From Marsupella aquatica (taxonomy: Eukaryota > Marchantiophyta), in contig OZ316895.1 of the NCBI GenBank assembly GCA_973895155.1, positions 14,632,001-14,696,000 of the forward strand: a stretch of DNA of 64,000 nucleotides. The letters are read 5' to 3'. Made by a program: the position numbers and the translations under genes. A model generated the notes under the pieces. It had not been told where the DNA came from. It did not search any database and was given only the letters and a program-made list of their open reading frames with translations. Every line of letters starts with the position of its first letter. Position 1 is the first letter of the stretch. Below are positions 12,208 through 23,175 of the stretch, in pieces.

Positions 12208-15200
12208 TTGCTTGATTGAACTCCAGATTCATTTTTATTCCTGTCCGATCTACACTTTGAAATTATAGTTGCACGGGACAATGAGATTTTATGGCAAATA
12301 GGTTAGGTGTAACACTTGAAGATGGAGTATTGTCAATTTTCGACATTTGAAAAGTTTAAAATTTGTGATTGCCACTTTACTGGCGTTGCCAATAATGTAT
12401 CTAAGGTATTTGAGTCTCTTTCTTCGCTTTGGATCATGATATTGATCTACCTTTCATAAATGCGGTATGTAATCACGTAACTGTGACTCTGACTGAATGG
12501 ATGAAGATAGATACAATTCGATCAATGTTAGAGAGCTTTAATTTGACCTAGCGATCGAACATTTTCGAAAGACGATAAATTCCTTACTCGTGCTGGATTT
12601 CTGAAGAAACCGCGACAGCCGACGCAGAAACGCGAAACTCGATCAATGCCTATGAAGTATGAACGATAAGAACGATCATTAATTAAGTATTAACCGGTGA
12701 TTGATGCTTTGAAAATGGTGCGCCGGCTTTTCAACATCGCCAACTGTTCTTCTCCTCCTCCACAATCAGCTCTTAATCGTCTTCCCTAACGTTGCATTGA
12801 ACGATCTTGCCAATGCCTGATGTCTTGCAGTTGACATCCCTACGGGAACACAGGGGAACAATTGCTTTTTTGGCCTGTCTTGCTACCATCAGTATATTTA
12901 CAACTTCCAGTCGTCAATTCAAGCTTGGGCTAAATACCCAATGCTGTTGGGAAACACTCACTCCCGATCCTTCCATTCCAACGTTATACTTCTCCTGGGA
13001 CCGATTTCTCCAAATACTTTCTTGCCCTGGTTCTTACTCCTCCCACAGAATTGTTTTTGAAGCAACAACAGCTTAATTAGTCTTCTTCCCCTTTCTCTTC
13101 CTGCACTTTACACTCAGTCCGCCTACATGTTCCATCCAATTTGGTTTCCGGACACAAGCCGTCTCCGCTCTTCGGAAATTTTTTGCAGCCATTGCTAGTG
13201 TGAACAAGACTGGACGTATTAAACACCGATTGAATATGAAAACGATACTGACAGATATTCAAGTAACGTTCAAAGGGAGGTATGTGGATGCAAACTTGCA
13301 TATTAATTAATGCTGGGCTAAAAGATTACCACAGAATTTGCATCCAGTACAATTCTGTAACTGGCTAATGCCTCAAGCTCTGGGACCGGGATTGATATCT
13401 CAAAAGTCCATGAAAAATAACTTTTATTATCCAACTAATGGGTAGAAACCTGATGAAGCTTGGGTGACGAGACAAGACGAAAATGTTGTCTCGAGGATTT
13501 TAGTCTGGATCGTCCCCGACGCAACATTTTCGTGGTGATTGACACAGGGAACTCAATGCACATAAAGCTTTCACTATAGCTGTGTTCGTAAATTTCATTC
13601 CCAAGTCTTTCCTAAGCATAACTTTGTTATTCCAGCAAACTGACTCAAATAAAAATCACATTAAAGAAAGAAGCAAATTAACGAACTTTGAGATGTTTAC
13701 AAAATGTCTCTTCCCGAAACTACACTGCATGCATGACAAGCATCAATGCCACTTTGCTATAGACAATTGACAGATAATTGGTAAATCACTCCATGCAAGA
13801 TGAGTATGTTACTTGGATCGATATATATGCAACTTTTGTTTTCTTCTTATTACTGACTTCGTTCAACTTTCCCGATCAACTGTCCCGTTATCGGGAAGTG
13901 AGGAGAAAATTAGAGATTTGCCTGGCTGTTCCTGAACTGTCTACGATCAGATTTGCTCACGGAATCTGAATCCTAAAGATTTTCCCACATGAAGACATCG
14001 GGGTAGAGACAAGAGCTTTTATGCATGATCCAGGTATTTTGCAACGACGCTAAATTATGCTTTGGACCGATTATCTGAGTGCTTTATGCAAACGAGTCTA
14101 CTTAAATAGGAAAGCGCAGAAATTGAAACTAGTTTCTAAGCCATTCCTCAGCTCTAACATCCACCCTCAGCATGCGTATAACTTGCCCGTCTTGTACCAT
14201 CTAGAAATTGCACAAAATATTGAACATGTGTGCTCTCTTAGAAATTGTGTACAGGCTCTTGTTGAACGTCTGTCGAATTTGATTTGAAGAATTTGGCTTA
14301 ATTGGTCCAAATGAGGGTCCAAATAATCCACAGCATGCATCAAATCGGATATCTTTGATCCGTTGCCTGGAAGAACAAAAGTCAAATTAATCGCGATCCT
14401 GCAGACACACGGGATGCAAGGCCTACTGTATACACTTAAACATATATTACGCGAGATATCATTTTTTGCTGGGAAAACGGAGCTTTGTTCAATCCCGCCT
14501 TACTCACTGAGCCATGGATGGCTACTGGGTACTCGCAATGTTAGCACTGCATGGTATCACTCAGATGAGATTTTGAACTGGTCCATATCTGATGGCGCTA
14601 CATCTATACACTCGCGGAGCTCTGAAACGGGAGTTTGGAATGACTGTGTTCTGACAAGACGTAACGGGCTGTAGTCTGGCAAGCGCGAGAAGTAGAAAGT
14701 GGAAGAGATGAGACATTGCGGCGGGAGAGCTTCCCTACCATTCTCGGGAATCGACATGGGAAGGCATGGATAGTCTCTAGTGCACACTACAGTAGATCGA
14801 GCATGTCAAGTTTCGGCTTGAACATGTCAAGTTCCGGCTTAGTTGTGTTTATGGGAGGGCCCGGAAGAACACTCTTAGGGGCTGGCCTATAAGATTAACA
14901 AATCAGAACCCCATAGCCCACCTGAAATCCAAGCAATTAGGCACAGGTTTTTGTTGTTGTTTTGTGAGTAGTAATTCTTTGAGATGACTCAAATTCTTAC
15001 GACCTACCTTAGCTCATTAAAAAGATAACTAAATTGGCTTTCTAAAGAGGTTTGGATCCATTCCAAGGAGAAGTGAGAAAGTTATGAGTCCCACAAGCCA
15101 CAGGGGTCATGTGTTTAGTGTCTGATTTCAAGTGTCTGATTTCAGACTATGGCTTTTCTTTATGATTGCGGTGTTCCATTAATAAGCTACTTAGTTACAG

Positions 15201-16497
15201 GATACATTTTTTACCCATAGTGTTGATGATCATGCCCCAGCTTTCACACGCCCTATTGTTTCACACAGCTAATCTGGGTATCCAGTGGATAATCTGGGTA
15301 TCCAGTCGATAACTTGACTTAGTAACCATCGGTTTACTTGCTGTGAGTTAGCTACTAAGAGTAGAGATACTTGCTGAGTTAGCTTTAGTAGAGAAAATCG
15401 ACGCACTCATATTTAGTACCTTTTTCTATTTTGTAAGGTGTCTAAGAGAACAAATACTAAGCAGGACTGGGTAGATAAGCCAGATTTAAATCTCAGAAAT
15501 TGACTCATTACTTCAAACATTCCTACCTTTGTGGTCAACTAAAGAAGCCGAAGATTTTCTTGCGAAACTTGCGAAAAGTCAAAAAGACAACTCAGCAATA
15601 TCAGATTTTTTGGAACTACTTATCTCCCTGTTTATCTGCTTAATTGTTTACTAGAAAATTTGTCTGGCCCAAAACAAAAGACACTCGATAGTTTTAAAAC
15701 AGAAGTGATCGTGCAAGTCTCCGGGATTACTTACTAGTACTCTCTGTGCATACTTATATACTAAGTTGCATTGGAAAGAAAGTTTGAATGCAATGAGCTT
15801 TAACTATAACAGGCTGTACGTTTCATTCAGCTACGCAAGGCTCGCATTAGCAATGTCATGATGGCAGTTTCATGAAGACAAGATATTACAAGCAAATCAG
15901 CCTGGTTCGATCAACTTCATGCTACAAAATGTTATTTATATGAATCGTTTCGAATATACAAAATGACATCCAACGATGACCCCAAAATTTGCGCAGAAAT
16001 GCACACCAAGCTAGTGCCCTTCGATCGCGCAGGAGATCGCAATCATTGACCATTAGCGGTACAACCCTTACTGGTAACTATTCTGATTGCATCTTTGTCA
16101 CTGAACCGAGAAGTAAAGCTAATACATCCACTAACTAGTACATTAATATGCACAAAATTACTATAATGTTGCCGAAGAAGAAATTAACGGCACAAATTGC
16201 TGTCTTGAAACAAAGATCATTCTTGAATAATCCGTGATGCATTCTAGGTTACCTTCGGAATGAACCAATGTAATTTGACTGAGACATGTCAAGGCAAAAA
16301 CAAATCCACCGAGGCATAGAACGCGGTTACCCAGAATATCAGGGAAACATTCCTCCTATAGAAAATGCAATGGAGACTGACCAAGAGATCAATCTTCTCT
16401 CTATCAAGGCCCTAAAAGCCCAACCAGGGCGGACTATCAGTGTCATCTGGACTGTAATCGGCTTGATTCTGTCAGTCAGACAAGAAAAAAATTAATG
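12208..16497. other. Intergenic DNA, AT-rich, no gene recognised
   Basis: Several short ORFs are present but none resembles a family. Small local duplications occur at 14806-14842 (CATGTCAAGTTTCGGCTTGA type, two copies) and 15269-15309 (TAATCTGGGTATCCAGT, two copies). The stretch 15590-15830 belongs to the segmental duplication described separately. Confidence 0.55.
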
Positions 16498-16586
16498 CTA
16501 TGCCTTCGGGAGATCAGATTCTCCCTCAGAGTCGTGATGAATGTCTGCTGGGCACTTTCCGTCTCCAGCTTCTCCCTCCTTCGAAT

Positions 16587-17624
16587 TCAGATGCTTGATG
16601 CATCCCGGGCGCTTTTGCCATCATCTGATTCTCCCTTAGACTCGAGGTCCACAACCACTGGATTCTTCCCATCACCAGTTTGTCGCTTAGACTCGACATC
16701 GACGCCCACTGGACTCTTCCCGTCCTCAGCTTGTGTCGTAGACTCGAGGTCAACGACAACTGGACTCTTCCCGTCACCAGCTTTTCCCTTACAGTCAGAA
16801 TTGAGATCAACGACCAGTACTGGACTCTTTCCAACATCAGCTTCTCCCTCAAAATCCGGATCGGTGAGAACTGGACTCTTGCCGCCATCATCTCCATCAG
16901 AGCTGAGATCGATAAACACTGGGTTCTTGATCTCATTATGTCCATCAGAGCCGAAATCAGTGGACACTGGGTTCTTGCCGTCCTCAGCTTCTCCCGGAGA
17001 GTAAGAATCTGTAAACATAGGGCTGTTGCCGTCATCATCTCCATCATAGTCGAAATCGCGATCGGTAGACACTGGGCCCTTGCGGTCATCAGATTCTCCC
17101 CGAGAGTCAGGACCAGTAAATATGGGGCTGTACATATTGCCGTCATCAGGACCAGTAAACATGGGGCTGTACATGTTGCCGTCATCCGACTCTCCCGGAG
17201 AGTTTGAATCAGTATGCATTAGCTTGTTTGCTTCATCAGAGTCTTCGTCTGAGTCCAAATCGATAAACACTGGGCTCTTGCGGTCATCATCTCCATCATA
17301 GTCGAAATCGGTAGATCTTGGGCTCTTGCCGTCATCAGATTCTCCCGGAGAGTCAGGACCAGTAAACATGGGGCTGTGGCCGTCATCAAACTCTCCCGGA
17401 AAGTTTGAATTAGTATGCATTAGATTGTTTGCTTCATCAAATTCTTCCTCTGAGTCCAAATCGATAAACACTGGGCTCTTCCGGTCATCCTCTCCATCAG
17501 AGGAGAGATCGATAAACACTGGGCGCTTACTGTCATCATTCCCAACAGAGTCGAGCTTGATAAACCCTGCGCTCTTACCGCCGTCATCAGATTCCCCCTG
17601 AGAGGTTGGCGTCCTCGTCGGCAT
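16587..17624 (-). CDS. Acidic tandem-repeat protein with multiple SUMO-interaction-like motifs (paralogue 1)
   Basis: An open frame of 345 residues starting MPTRT at 17624. It is built almost wholly from degenerate units of about 16-21 residues, of the form (G/E)DDGKSPVFIDLDSDGE. Nine units carry a hydrophobic core followed by acidic or Ser residues, as in SUMO-interaction motifs: about 21-26, 36-41, 52-57, 119-124, 236-241, 269-274, 289-294, 306-311 and 323-328 (VFIDLS, VFIDLD, VLVVDL, VVVDLE). Other units keep only P-M-F-T-G-P-D. The whole is very acidic, with no globular domain. The stop at 16587 probably follows a frameshift. The next frame continues the repeat character (KEGEAGDGK, EGESDLPKA) to 16498 and there aligns with the C-terminus of paralogue 2. 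I do not recognise a named family. A nuclear SUMO-binding scaffold is an inference. Confidence 0.6.
   Translation of the reverse strand: MPTRTPTSQGESDDGGKSAGFIKLDSVGNDDSKRPVFIDLSSDGEDDRKSPVFIDLDSEEEFDEANNLMHTNSNFPGEFDDGHSPMFTGPDSPGESDDGKSPRSTDFDYDGDDDRKSPVFIDLDSDEDSDEANKLMHTDSNSPGESDDGNMYSPMFTGPDDGNMYSPIFTGPDSRGESDDRKGPVSTDRDFDYDGDDDGNSPMFTDSYSPGEAEDGKNPVSTDFGSDGHNEIKNPVFIDLSSDGDDGGKSPVLTDPDFEGEADVGKSPVLVVDLNSDCKGKAGDGKSPVVVDLESTTQAEDGKSPVGVDVESKRQTGDGKNPVVVDLESKGESDDGKSARDASSI
16620..17580. repeat. Coding minisatellite, units of about 48-63 bp
   Basis: Degenerate head-to-tail repeats of the type GATAAACACTGGGCTCTTGC ... GTCATCATCTCC lie inside the paralogue 1 gene. Lack of stop codons in the unit explains long shadow frames on both strands here. 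Some higher-order units, for example 17080-17300 against 17320-17500, are nearly identical, which suggests recent expansion. Confidence 0.85.
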
Positions 17625-17848
17625 CTCTCTTGGTCGTCTAGATATTATATTCCTGTCGCAACATCAAACATGCATTGTTAGTAATTGGCCGCTGGACACA
17701 GCCGGAATTGCCTCTTCTGTGGACAAATCATCCCCGGCTGTTCACGCTTTGTTCTCTCTCTAGACAAAGCGTGATGCCACCATGTTAAGTTTCTCGATAC
17801 ATCTATTTTTCGCACACACACACCGTTGAACAGACTGCAATATCTTCC

Positions 17849-18145
17849 GACCGCCTCTCACTAACTCCTAAGCAGGCTATCGCTAAATTATACTACTGGA
17901 AATACAAAAACGACCAAACCGAGTACTTACGGAGGCTGCAATCAAACGCCCGATAAATGCCCGATAAAGCCTCATTAGAGTGGCATGATTGAAAACTAAC
18001 GACCGCCTGTCACAAACTCCTAAGCAGGCTATTGCTAAATTATACTACTGGACATACATAAACGATCAAACCGAGCACTTACGGAGGCTGCAATCAAACG
18101 CCCGATAAAGCCTCATTAGCTAGAGTGGCATGATTGAAAACTAAC
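17849..18145 (-). repeat. About 150-bp tandem duplication in the 5' region of paralogue 1
   Basis: Two head-to-tail copies (about 17849-18001 and 18002-18145) share CTCCTAAGCAGGCTAT, AAATTATACTACTGGA, CGGAGGCTGCAATCAAACG and GAGTGGCATGATTGAAAACT. On the minus strand each contains GCAGCCTCC followed by GTAAGTACTC or GTAAGTGCTC, a consensus splice donor. A leader exon may therefore have been duplicated. Confidence 0.8.
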
Positions 18146-18567
18146 TATACGGGTCAATAAATAATAAACCAAGGTAGGTGATCGAGTATCCTCCTGTCAA
18201 TCGATAAGGAGAATTCCTCACAACCTCCTTAAAACTGACAAAAGGGGTCAAACTGACAAAAGGGGTCAAACAGTAAAATTTCAGTAAAATTTCAATGTCT
18301 GGAAGTAGACGTTAGTATCCTTCAGTACGTCCTTCTCTTGCGATCCCGGTACAGTAATTAACGAAACGAAGACTTCAGATAAAGCCTAAGCAGAACGGCC
18401 AAAAAAACCAACAACGCTCGCAAATCAAACAGTAAGAATGCTTCCGAAACGAGTATGCTTCTCTTGCGTCCAATGAATGCAACTACCGGAACGAGTATGC
18501 TTCTCTTGCGGACAATAGCTATGAAACTTCAGAAACGACTATGTTCTTCTTGCGGACAATGCAAAGA

Positions 18568-18639
18568 TCGCATTGGTCGACTTCATGCATTGTCGACTTC
18601 ATGTATGTCCGACAAAAAGCATGAAGTCGACCAATGCGA
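18568..18639. repeat. 21-bp perfect inverted repeat with 30-bp spacer
   Basis: TCGCATTGGTCGACTTCATG at 18568, plus its last base, is the exact reverse complement of 18619-18639. The spacer itself repeats TGTCGACTTCATG. It lies upstream of the paralogue 1 reading frame, within its presumed leader or intron. Confidence 0.9.
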
Positions 18640-18731
18640 GTAAGTTTCTTCTAGTGCGAACAAGGTTATGAAATGACAGTAGCTGGGTAACCGCCGGTGC
18701 TTCGTAAGAAATCGCGGCGTAACATACCTAC

Positions 18732-19010
18732 GTCCTGAAAATTCGTTGTCGATCAATATCCGGACCTTTTGCTCTTTCAGACTGACGCTTCGGATTGCTT
18801 CGGCTCTCTGCCCGCGGAACAGATCAAGAGAAGAGAGGAGAGGAGGCACCAAGAGAACAGACGAAAAGCTCGAACAGATCACAAGAAACTAGAGAACAAC
18901 TCAGAGAACGACTGAAGTTAAGGCAAGACAGTCACTCCGTAAACGAAGCGGCTGAAATCGTAGTGCGAGTGCTTCGAATACATGAGAATCCCGAGATAGT
19001 TCGCTAGCTA
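18732..19010 (-). promoter_or_regulatory. Predicted non-coding leader exon and promoter of paralogue 1
   Basis: On the minus strand the sequence conserved with paralogue 2 (GATATTGATCGACAACGAAT here) ends in TTTTCAGGAC followed by the donor GTAGGTATG at 18731. In paralogue 2 the matching place has GTAAGTATAC. Conservation of a donor at the same point in both copies supports a 5' exon spliced towards the ORF. A telo-box-like TTTAGGGTTTAGG occurs at 19264-19276, upstream of this exon. The exon's 5' end is not known. Confidence 0.45.
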
Positions 19011-20184
19011 CCGAAACCGCAAGGCTTTGCCATTGGAAATTTATACATGACGAACTGCACCATCAAAATCCTCGCACAATGATGTGGGGCAGCGATGAAG
19101 CTTTGCTACGTCACGAATTCATTCGCAGGATGTGCTGTGGATCCGAAGTTCGAGCAGAAAATCACGGACCTTATGAGTGGCTTTTTTATTTGTGCTTTAA
19201 TCATATTTTTTTAATCACATCAAATGACGTGGTCTCCTAAGGATAATGGTGGCGTATCGCTGGTTTAGGGTTTAGGTCAAGAGCTCGTGCAAGGCTACAA
19301 GCCTCAATGTGTCTCCCTACCATTGTTTCCATTCGGCTTTCAATTGGGGTTCCTTTGTTGGATTATGGGTTACTTGTAGTCTTTTGAGAGATACTAGATT
19401 TTTGGCCACCCTTGATTGACATGCCATGGCCAGCAAATTAAGGCTAGGCACCATCAAGACAAGACACAGTAGTAAGCCCAAAAGGAAAACTCTGGCCCAT
19501 GTGATGATAGTGATCCACCATGGATGGATTTCCTGATCCTCTTGATTCCAAAACTTGAACTAAACTTGAACAAATCTTTACGTTTGTCTTGCATGTAGTC
19601 CACCCTCAGTTTTGTGGCCCTCAATGCTCCCAACACTTCCAAGAAAAAAACCCAGAGGTATGCACCACAGCAATTTTGGTGTTGTAAGTTAATTATGTAC
19701 TTAAAAATTGGCCAAACACCTTGACTGTCAAGTGTAAAGTGAGTCAATTTATTTGCCTTTTGTTCAAGTGCATGTCACTGGTTGGGAAGAGTGTTGGGAG
19801 CCTGGTGTAGGGATTTCCTTCTACCAGCCAGGTAAATCTATAGTGGATATCTCTGACCAGCTAGATATAGTAATGGACTCACTTCCATTAATGACTCACC
19901 TCCAGAAGATGAACTCCAGCAACAGATTCCAAGCACTAGGCTGATTGGAATAGCGGAATTTGGTATGTTCTACAGCAGCCTCCAAAACAGCACTATCAAA
20001 ATGAATGGTAACCTGTAATACTATGATGGATGGCAGTGGATCGAATTGGCGTGGGAAGAACAAAGAATGGCATTTCACTACGCGGATCTGGGGGCAGTGT
20101 GACTGAGCACCGACGCTGGACGTTGACCAACTGAACCGCAGGTGGAGACAGATCGAATGGCACTGCCCAATACTGGAAAACTCA
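19011..20184. other. Intergenic DNA, possible 5' LINE debris
   Basis: No gene was recognised. The last 200 bp (from about 19.97 kb) are G+C-richer and read in pieces as a decayed continuation of the LINE fragment that follows. Confidence 0.4.
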
Positions 20185-20552
20185 ATTGAAGAAGTTATGG
20201 GGAGGATGGTCCTTCCCGAAGGTGCGTTTCGATTCTTTCTTTGGCAATTGCTGAATCACAGTTTCTTTACCAAGAGCATGACTCTTCACTGGGAAGTTTC
20301 TGATGGCATTTGCAACCTGTGCCAAAGTCAGGTCGAGACCACGGAACACTTGTTCTTCATCTGCTGCACTGTTAATTACTGCTCGATGGAGAGAAGTCCA
20401 ACAACTGGTGCAACACGCAGACGCCCTCTCTACACCGATGAGAATTAACTCTGCACGAGGCGATCACCGCGGCCTTGAGATTGCACAAAAGGAAGCCTGG
20501 CCCGATTGTAATGATTATGGCTCAGCTATGTTCCAACACATGGAAAGAGAGG
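20185..20552 (+). pseudogene. LINE-type reverse transcriptase, C-terminal zinc-binding region (zf-RVT) remnant
   Basis: The frame from 20197 contains FRFFLWQLLNHSFF, then HWEVSDGICNLCQSQ and TTEHLFFIC. This is the arrangement of the zf-RVT domain that ends plant LINE polyproteins (FLW, C-x2-C, H-x4-C). A second frame continues with KRKPGPIVMIMAQLCSNTWK and ERNAA, corresponding to the W-x-x-RN tail, so at least one frameshift is present. The upstream endonuclease and RT core are absent. The fragment is cut at its 3' side by a MITE. Confidence 0.7.
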
Positions 20553-20560
20553 AACGCTGC

Positions 20561-20801
20561 CTTGGGGGGGGTCACTTCTATGGAAGTGGCATATCACATG
20601 CGATGCAGTAGAGGGCCATTTTTGGCGGAAGACTTATTAAGTCTTCAATGGAAACATAGGGTTAATTGCAAAATGCATACGTGTCATCACATGATTGGTG
20701 TCATACAACTTTATTGAAAGTGACTTAGGGGGATCATAAATGACCCAAACCGTCGCACGTGATGTATGACCCTCCATATAGTGACCCCCCCTTCCCCCGA
20801 G
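20561..20801. mobile_element. hAT-like MITE, copy A
   Basis: A 241-bp element starting CTTGGGGGGGGTCACT and ending AGTGACCCCCCCTTCCCCCGAG, flanked by the exact 8-bp duplication AACGCTGC (20553-20560 and 20802-20809). It carries the subterminal GTGGCATATCACATGCGA shared with copies C and D. It is inserted in the LINE remnant and has no coding capacity. Confidence 0.85.
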
Positions 20802-20809
20802 AACGCTGC

Positions 20810-21356
20810 CACGTACTCCCAGTTCTTGGGCCGTCTTCCCATGCTCCAAAGTACGTTGTGTCCACCCTACATTCATATGTATATAATTATGTGTGTGGCC
20901 AAGTCTGTAGATCATCACCAACAATCTGCACAACACTAATCATCTCAAGATTTTCCAATCCAAGTGTATGTCAACAAGATTTTGCCAACACTCCAGCAAT
21001 GGAGAATTTATGCCGGAATTCAACTGGAGAGCCAGGAATCGGGCCGGGAATGCCAACTAAGGAACTCTCAAGCCAAAATCTAACTAGTACCCGTGCTAGT
21101 ATCTGAGGTTGCTAATTTCTCACATTCTCCTTCCACCAAGTGAGGGGAGCCAGACCCAATGGGACATGAATCTGCAGGCTAAACCTTTCTAACTTGGCCA
21201 TGCATACATGTTTCAATGGCAGGCCTGTGGTTGTAGTGCATCTTGTGAACACATACCTTCTCCAAACAAAGATGCATGCACATGTACAGTTACTAACCCC
21301 AAGAGTATATATAGATCTAACAGCCCATGCACTAAGTAGTAGAACAGTCCTTCTTA

Positions 21357-21391
<35 letters not shown>

Positions 21392-21573
21392 CACAATGCC
21401 ATTTTAATTTGTGGAACAACCTCTATTATCCTAGTATGCAAGGAAAAATTATTATGGGACAACACCTCCTCCATGACATCTTTTGCACAACGACCTCTAT
21501 TTCATCTTTTGCGCAACTTACGTCATCTTGTATGCGCGCAATATTGTCTTTATGCAGCAACAACTTTGGTGCA
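20810..21573. other. Intergenic DNA with a (TA)n tract
   Basis: No gene was recognised. It includes an uninterrupted TA dinucleotide run at about 21358-21388. Confidence 0.6.
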
Positions 21574-21581
21574 AAGTTATC

Positions 21582-22202
21582 CTGGGGGGCCTCACTCTAA
21601 AGGGGGTCTCGTATGGGGTCTCATAACATGCTCGACATTTTTAGCAATTAAACACCCTAAAAAATAAGAAGAAAAAAATTGAACTATTTCTCTGCAACTC
21701 TTGTTTGGCCCCAAATGAAATACTCCCAAATTTCATTTCTAAAATCATATCGATCCTTCTCTTATAATTCTCAAAATTGGATTTTAGAAACCCTAGCTAA
21801 TGTTCTTTTACATAAATTTAAAAGTATTCTTTTCAACCCAATAAACAAACCATATACTTACTTGCGCATGATCTCGGGGGTTTCACTTCCACAAAAATGG
21901 CATATCACGTGCGACGAAGGATAGGGTCATTTTATTGGTTTTAAGGGAAGACTTAAGAATTTTTGTAGAAGAACAATAGGGTCTTTTAAATTCAATTTTG
22001 AGACTTATAAGAACATTAGGGTCTTTTTAATCCAATTTTTAGAATATTCCAAGAATATTCCAACTTTATAGGGGTTAAAAATAATTTTCTTACATTTTAG
22101 GGGGTCCGAGGCCTAAAAACATCGCAGGCGATGGGGAGGTCCCCATATAGTGAGACCCCCGAGCGCATGATGGGTAAAAAGTAAATAAGTGAGGACCCTG
22201 AG
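21582..22202. mobile_element. hAT-like MITE, copy B (outer element, interrupted by copy C)
   Basis: Starts CTGGGGGGCCTCACT and ends AGTGAGGACCCTGAG (imperfect terminal inverted repeats), flanked by the exact 8-bp duplication AAGTTATC (21574-21581 and 22203-22210). Removing the nested copy and its duplicated target leaves about 322 bp. Non-coding and AT-rich inside. Confidence 0.85.
21873..22163. mobile_element. hAT-like MITE, copy C (nested in copy B)
   Basis: A 291-bp element with termini CTCGGGGGTTTCACT and AGTGAGACCCCCGAG, flanked by the exact 8-bp duplication CGCATGAT (21865-21872 and 22164-22171). It is almost identical to copy D, so it is a young insertion. Confidence 0.95.
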
Positions 22203-22210
22203 AAGTTATC

Positions 22211-23167
22211 CTTCACATACTAAGAACATCTTTGGGACAGAAATATAAAATTGTCCATGGAACACATAGGTATTGAGTTAGTATTTGAATCAAAACCTGC
22301 CACAAGTATTTACTTAAAAATATTTTTCTACCTTGTGGAGAAAGAGTACGTCCAAACTTATAGAGGACTCAAAAACATTTGAGCTATTCCAAATTTTACT
22401 TTTTATCACAAAAACAATTTAGGTCTCAAAAAATGTAGACATTGCTTCTTGTGTACATATCTGGCTTGAGCATACAAAATAAATCATACTCTTAGTACCT
22501 TACTTCATTTTTAAAGTTGTCCAACTAAGGGGTATTAGAGCAATCATGTTTGAATGATGTGGGGGCTAAGTTCATGTAATTATTGTATTGAAATCAAAAT
22601 TATTACCCTTTAACTTTGTGAGCAACTATTGGAGGTCAGAAATTATTACCTAGATGGCAAGAATTTAAAAATACAATTTTAATGATATCAGATTTTCTGG
22701 AACTACTTTCTCTCCCTGTTAGTTCTCTACCAGCTTTTTTGATAGAAATTTGTGGCTCAAATTAAACAAAAGAATGACTATAGTTTTTAGATACAGGTCA
22801 TGTTTTAGGCGTACAGTTTACTAAGTTGGGTTGGAAAGTTTGCATGTCGTGATTTCTAAGAATTTTTGAATGTCATGATTAAGCTTTGACTACAATAGGT
22901 CATCAGCCTCTTGAGGTGCTAGTCTAAACAAAGAAAGTCCGGACCAGGAGCAAATCACCCTTGGTAACTACATAGAAATTTCAATTTATCACTATATATA
23001 GCATGTTCATCTTGGAATATGCTTTGTTTTTGTTCTTGTAGTGATGTGTAAACAATTATTGCATTATATTGGATAGGATTGATCAAGTAGAAAAAATAGG
23101 GCACATAGTACATGTTACATAATGACCAGGAAAAGCACAAGTGCACAAATCTTGAAAAGTTGAGCAC
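22211..23167. other. Intergenic DNA
   Basis: AT-rich and without a recognisable gene. The part 22680-22900 is the left end of segmental duplication copy 2. Confidence 0.6.
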
Positions 23168-23175
23168 ACAAGGTA

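Larger units (their letters stand above)
15590..19340. repeat. Segmental duplication, copy 1 (paired with 22680-27250)
   Basis: Matching landmarks occur in the same order and orientation in both copies. TATCAGATTTTTTGGAACTA at 15.6 kb pairs with 22.69 kb. The 3' flank and coding region at 16.2-17.6 kb pair with 24.87-25.83 kb. The leader around GATCAATATCCGGACCTTTT at 18.75 kb pairs with 26.73 kb. The AAGAGCTCGTGCAA tract at 19.28 kb pairs with 27.19 kb. Divergence is substantial, with many substitutions and indels, so the duplication is not recent. Confidence 0.8.

Noticed and set aside
16495-17207. Long ORFs on the plus strand and in another minus frame (16526-17185) across the multi-SIM gene
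   Set aside because: They are by-products of a stop-free repeat unit. Only the chosen frame yields a regular motif (VFIDL), a start shared with the paralogue, and the C-terminal relation to it.
18583-19007. ORFs on both strands over the predicted leader exon of paralogue 1
   Set aside because: They are not conserved as frames in the matching stretch of paralogue 2, where only splice-donor and leader sequence are conserved.
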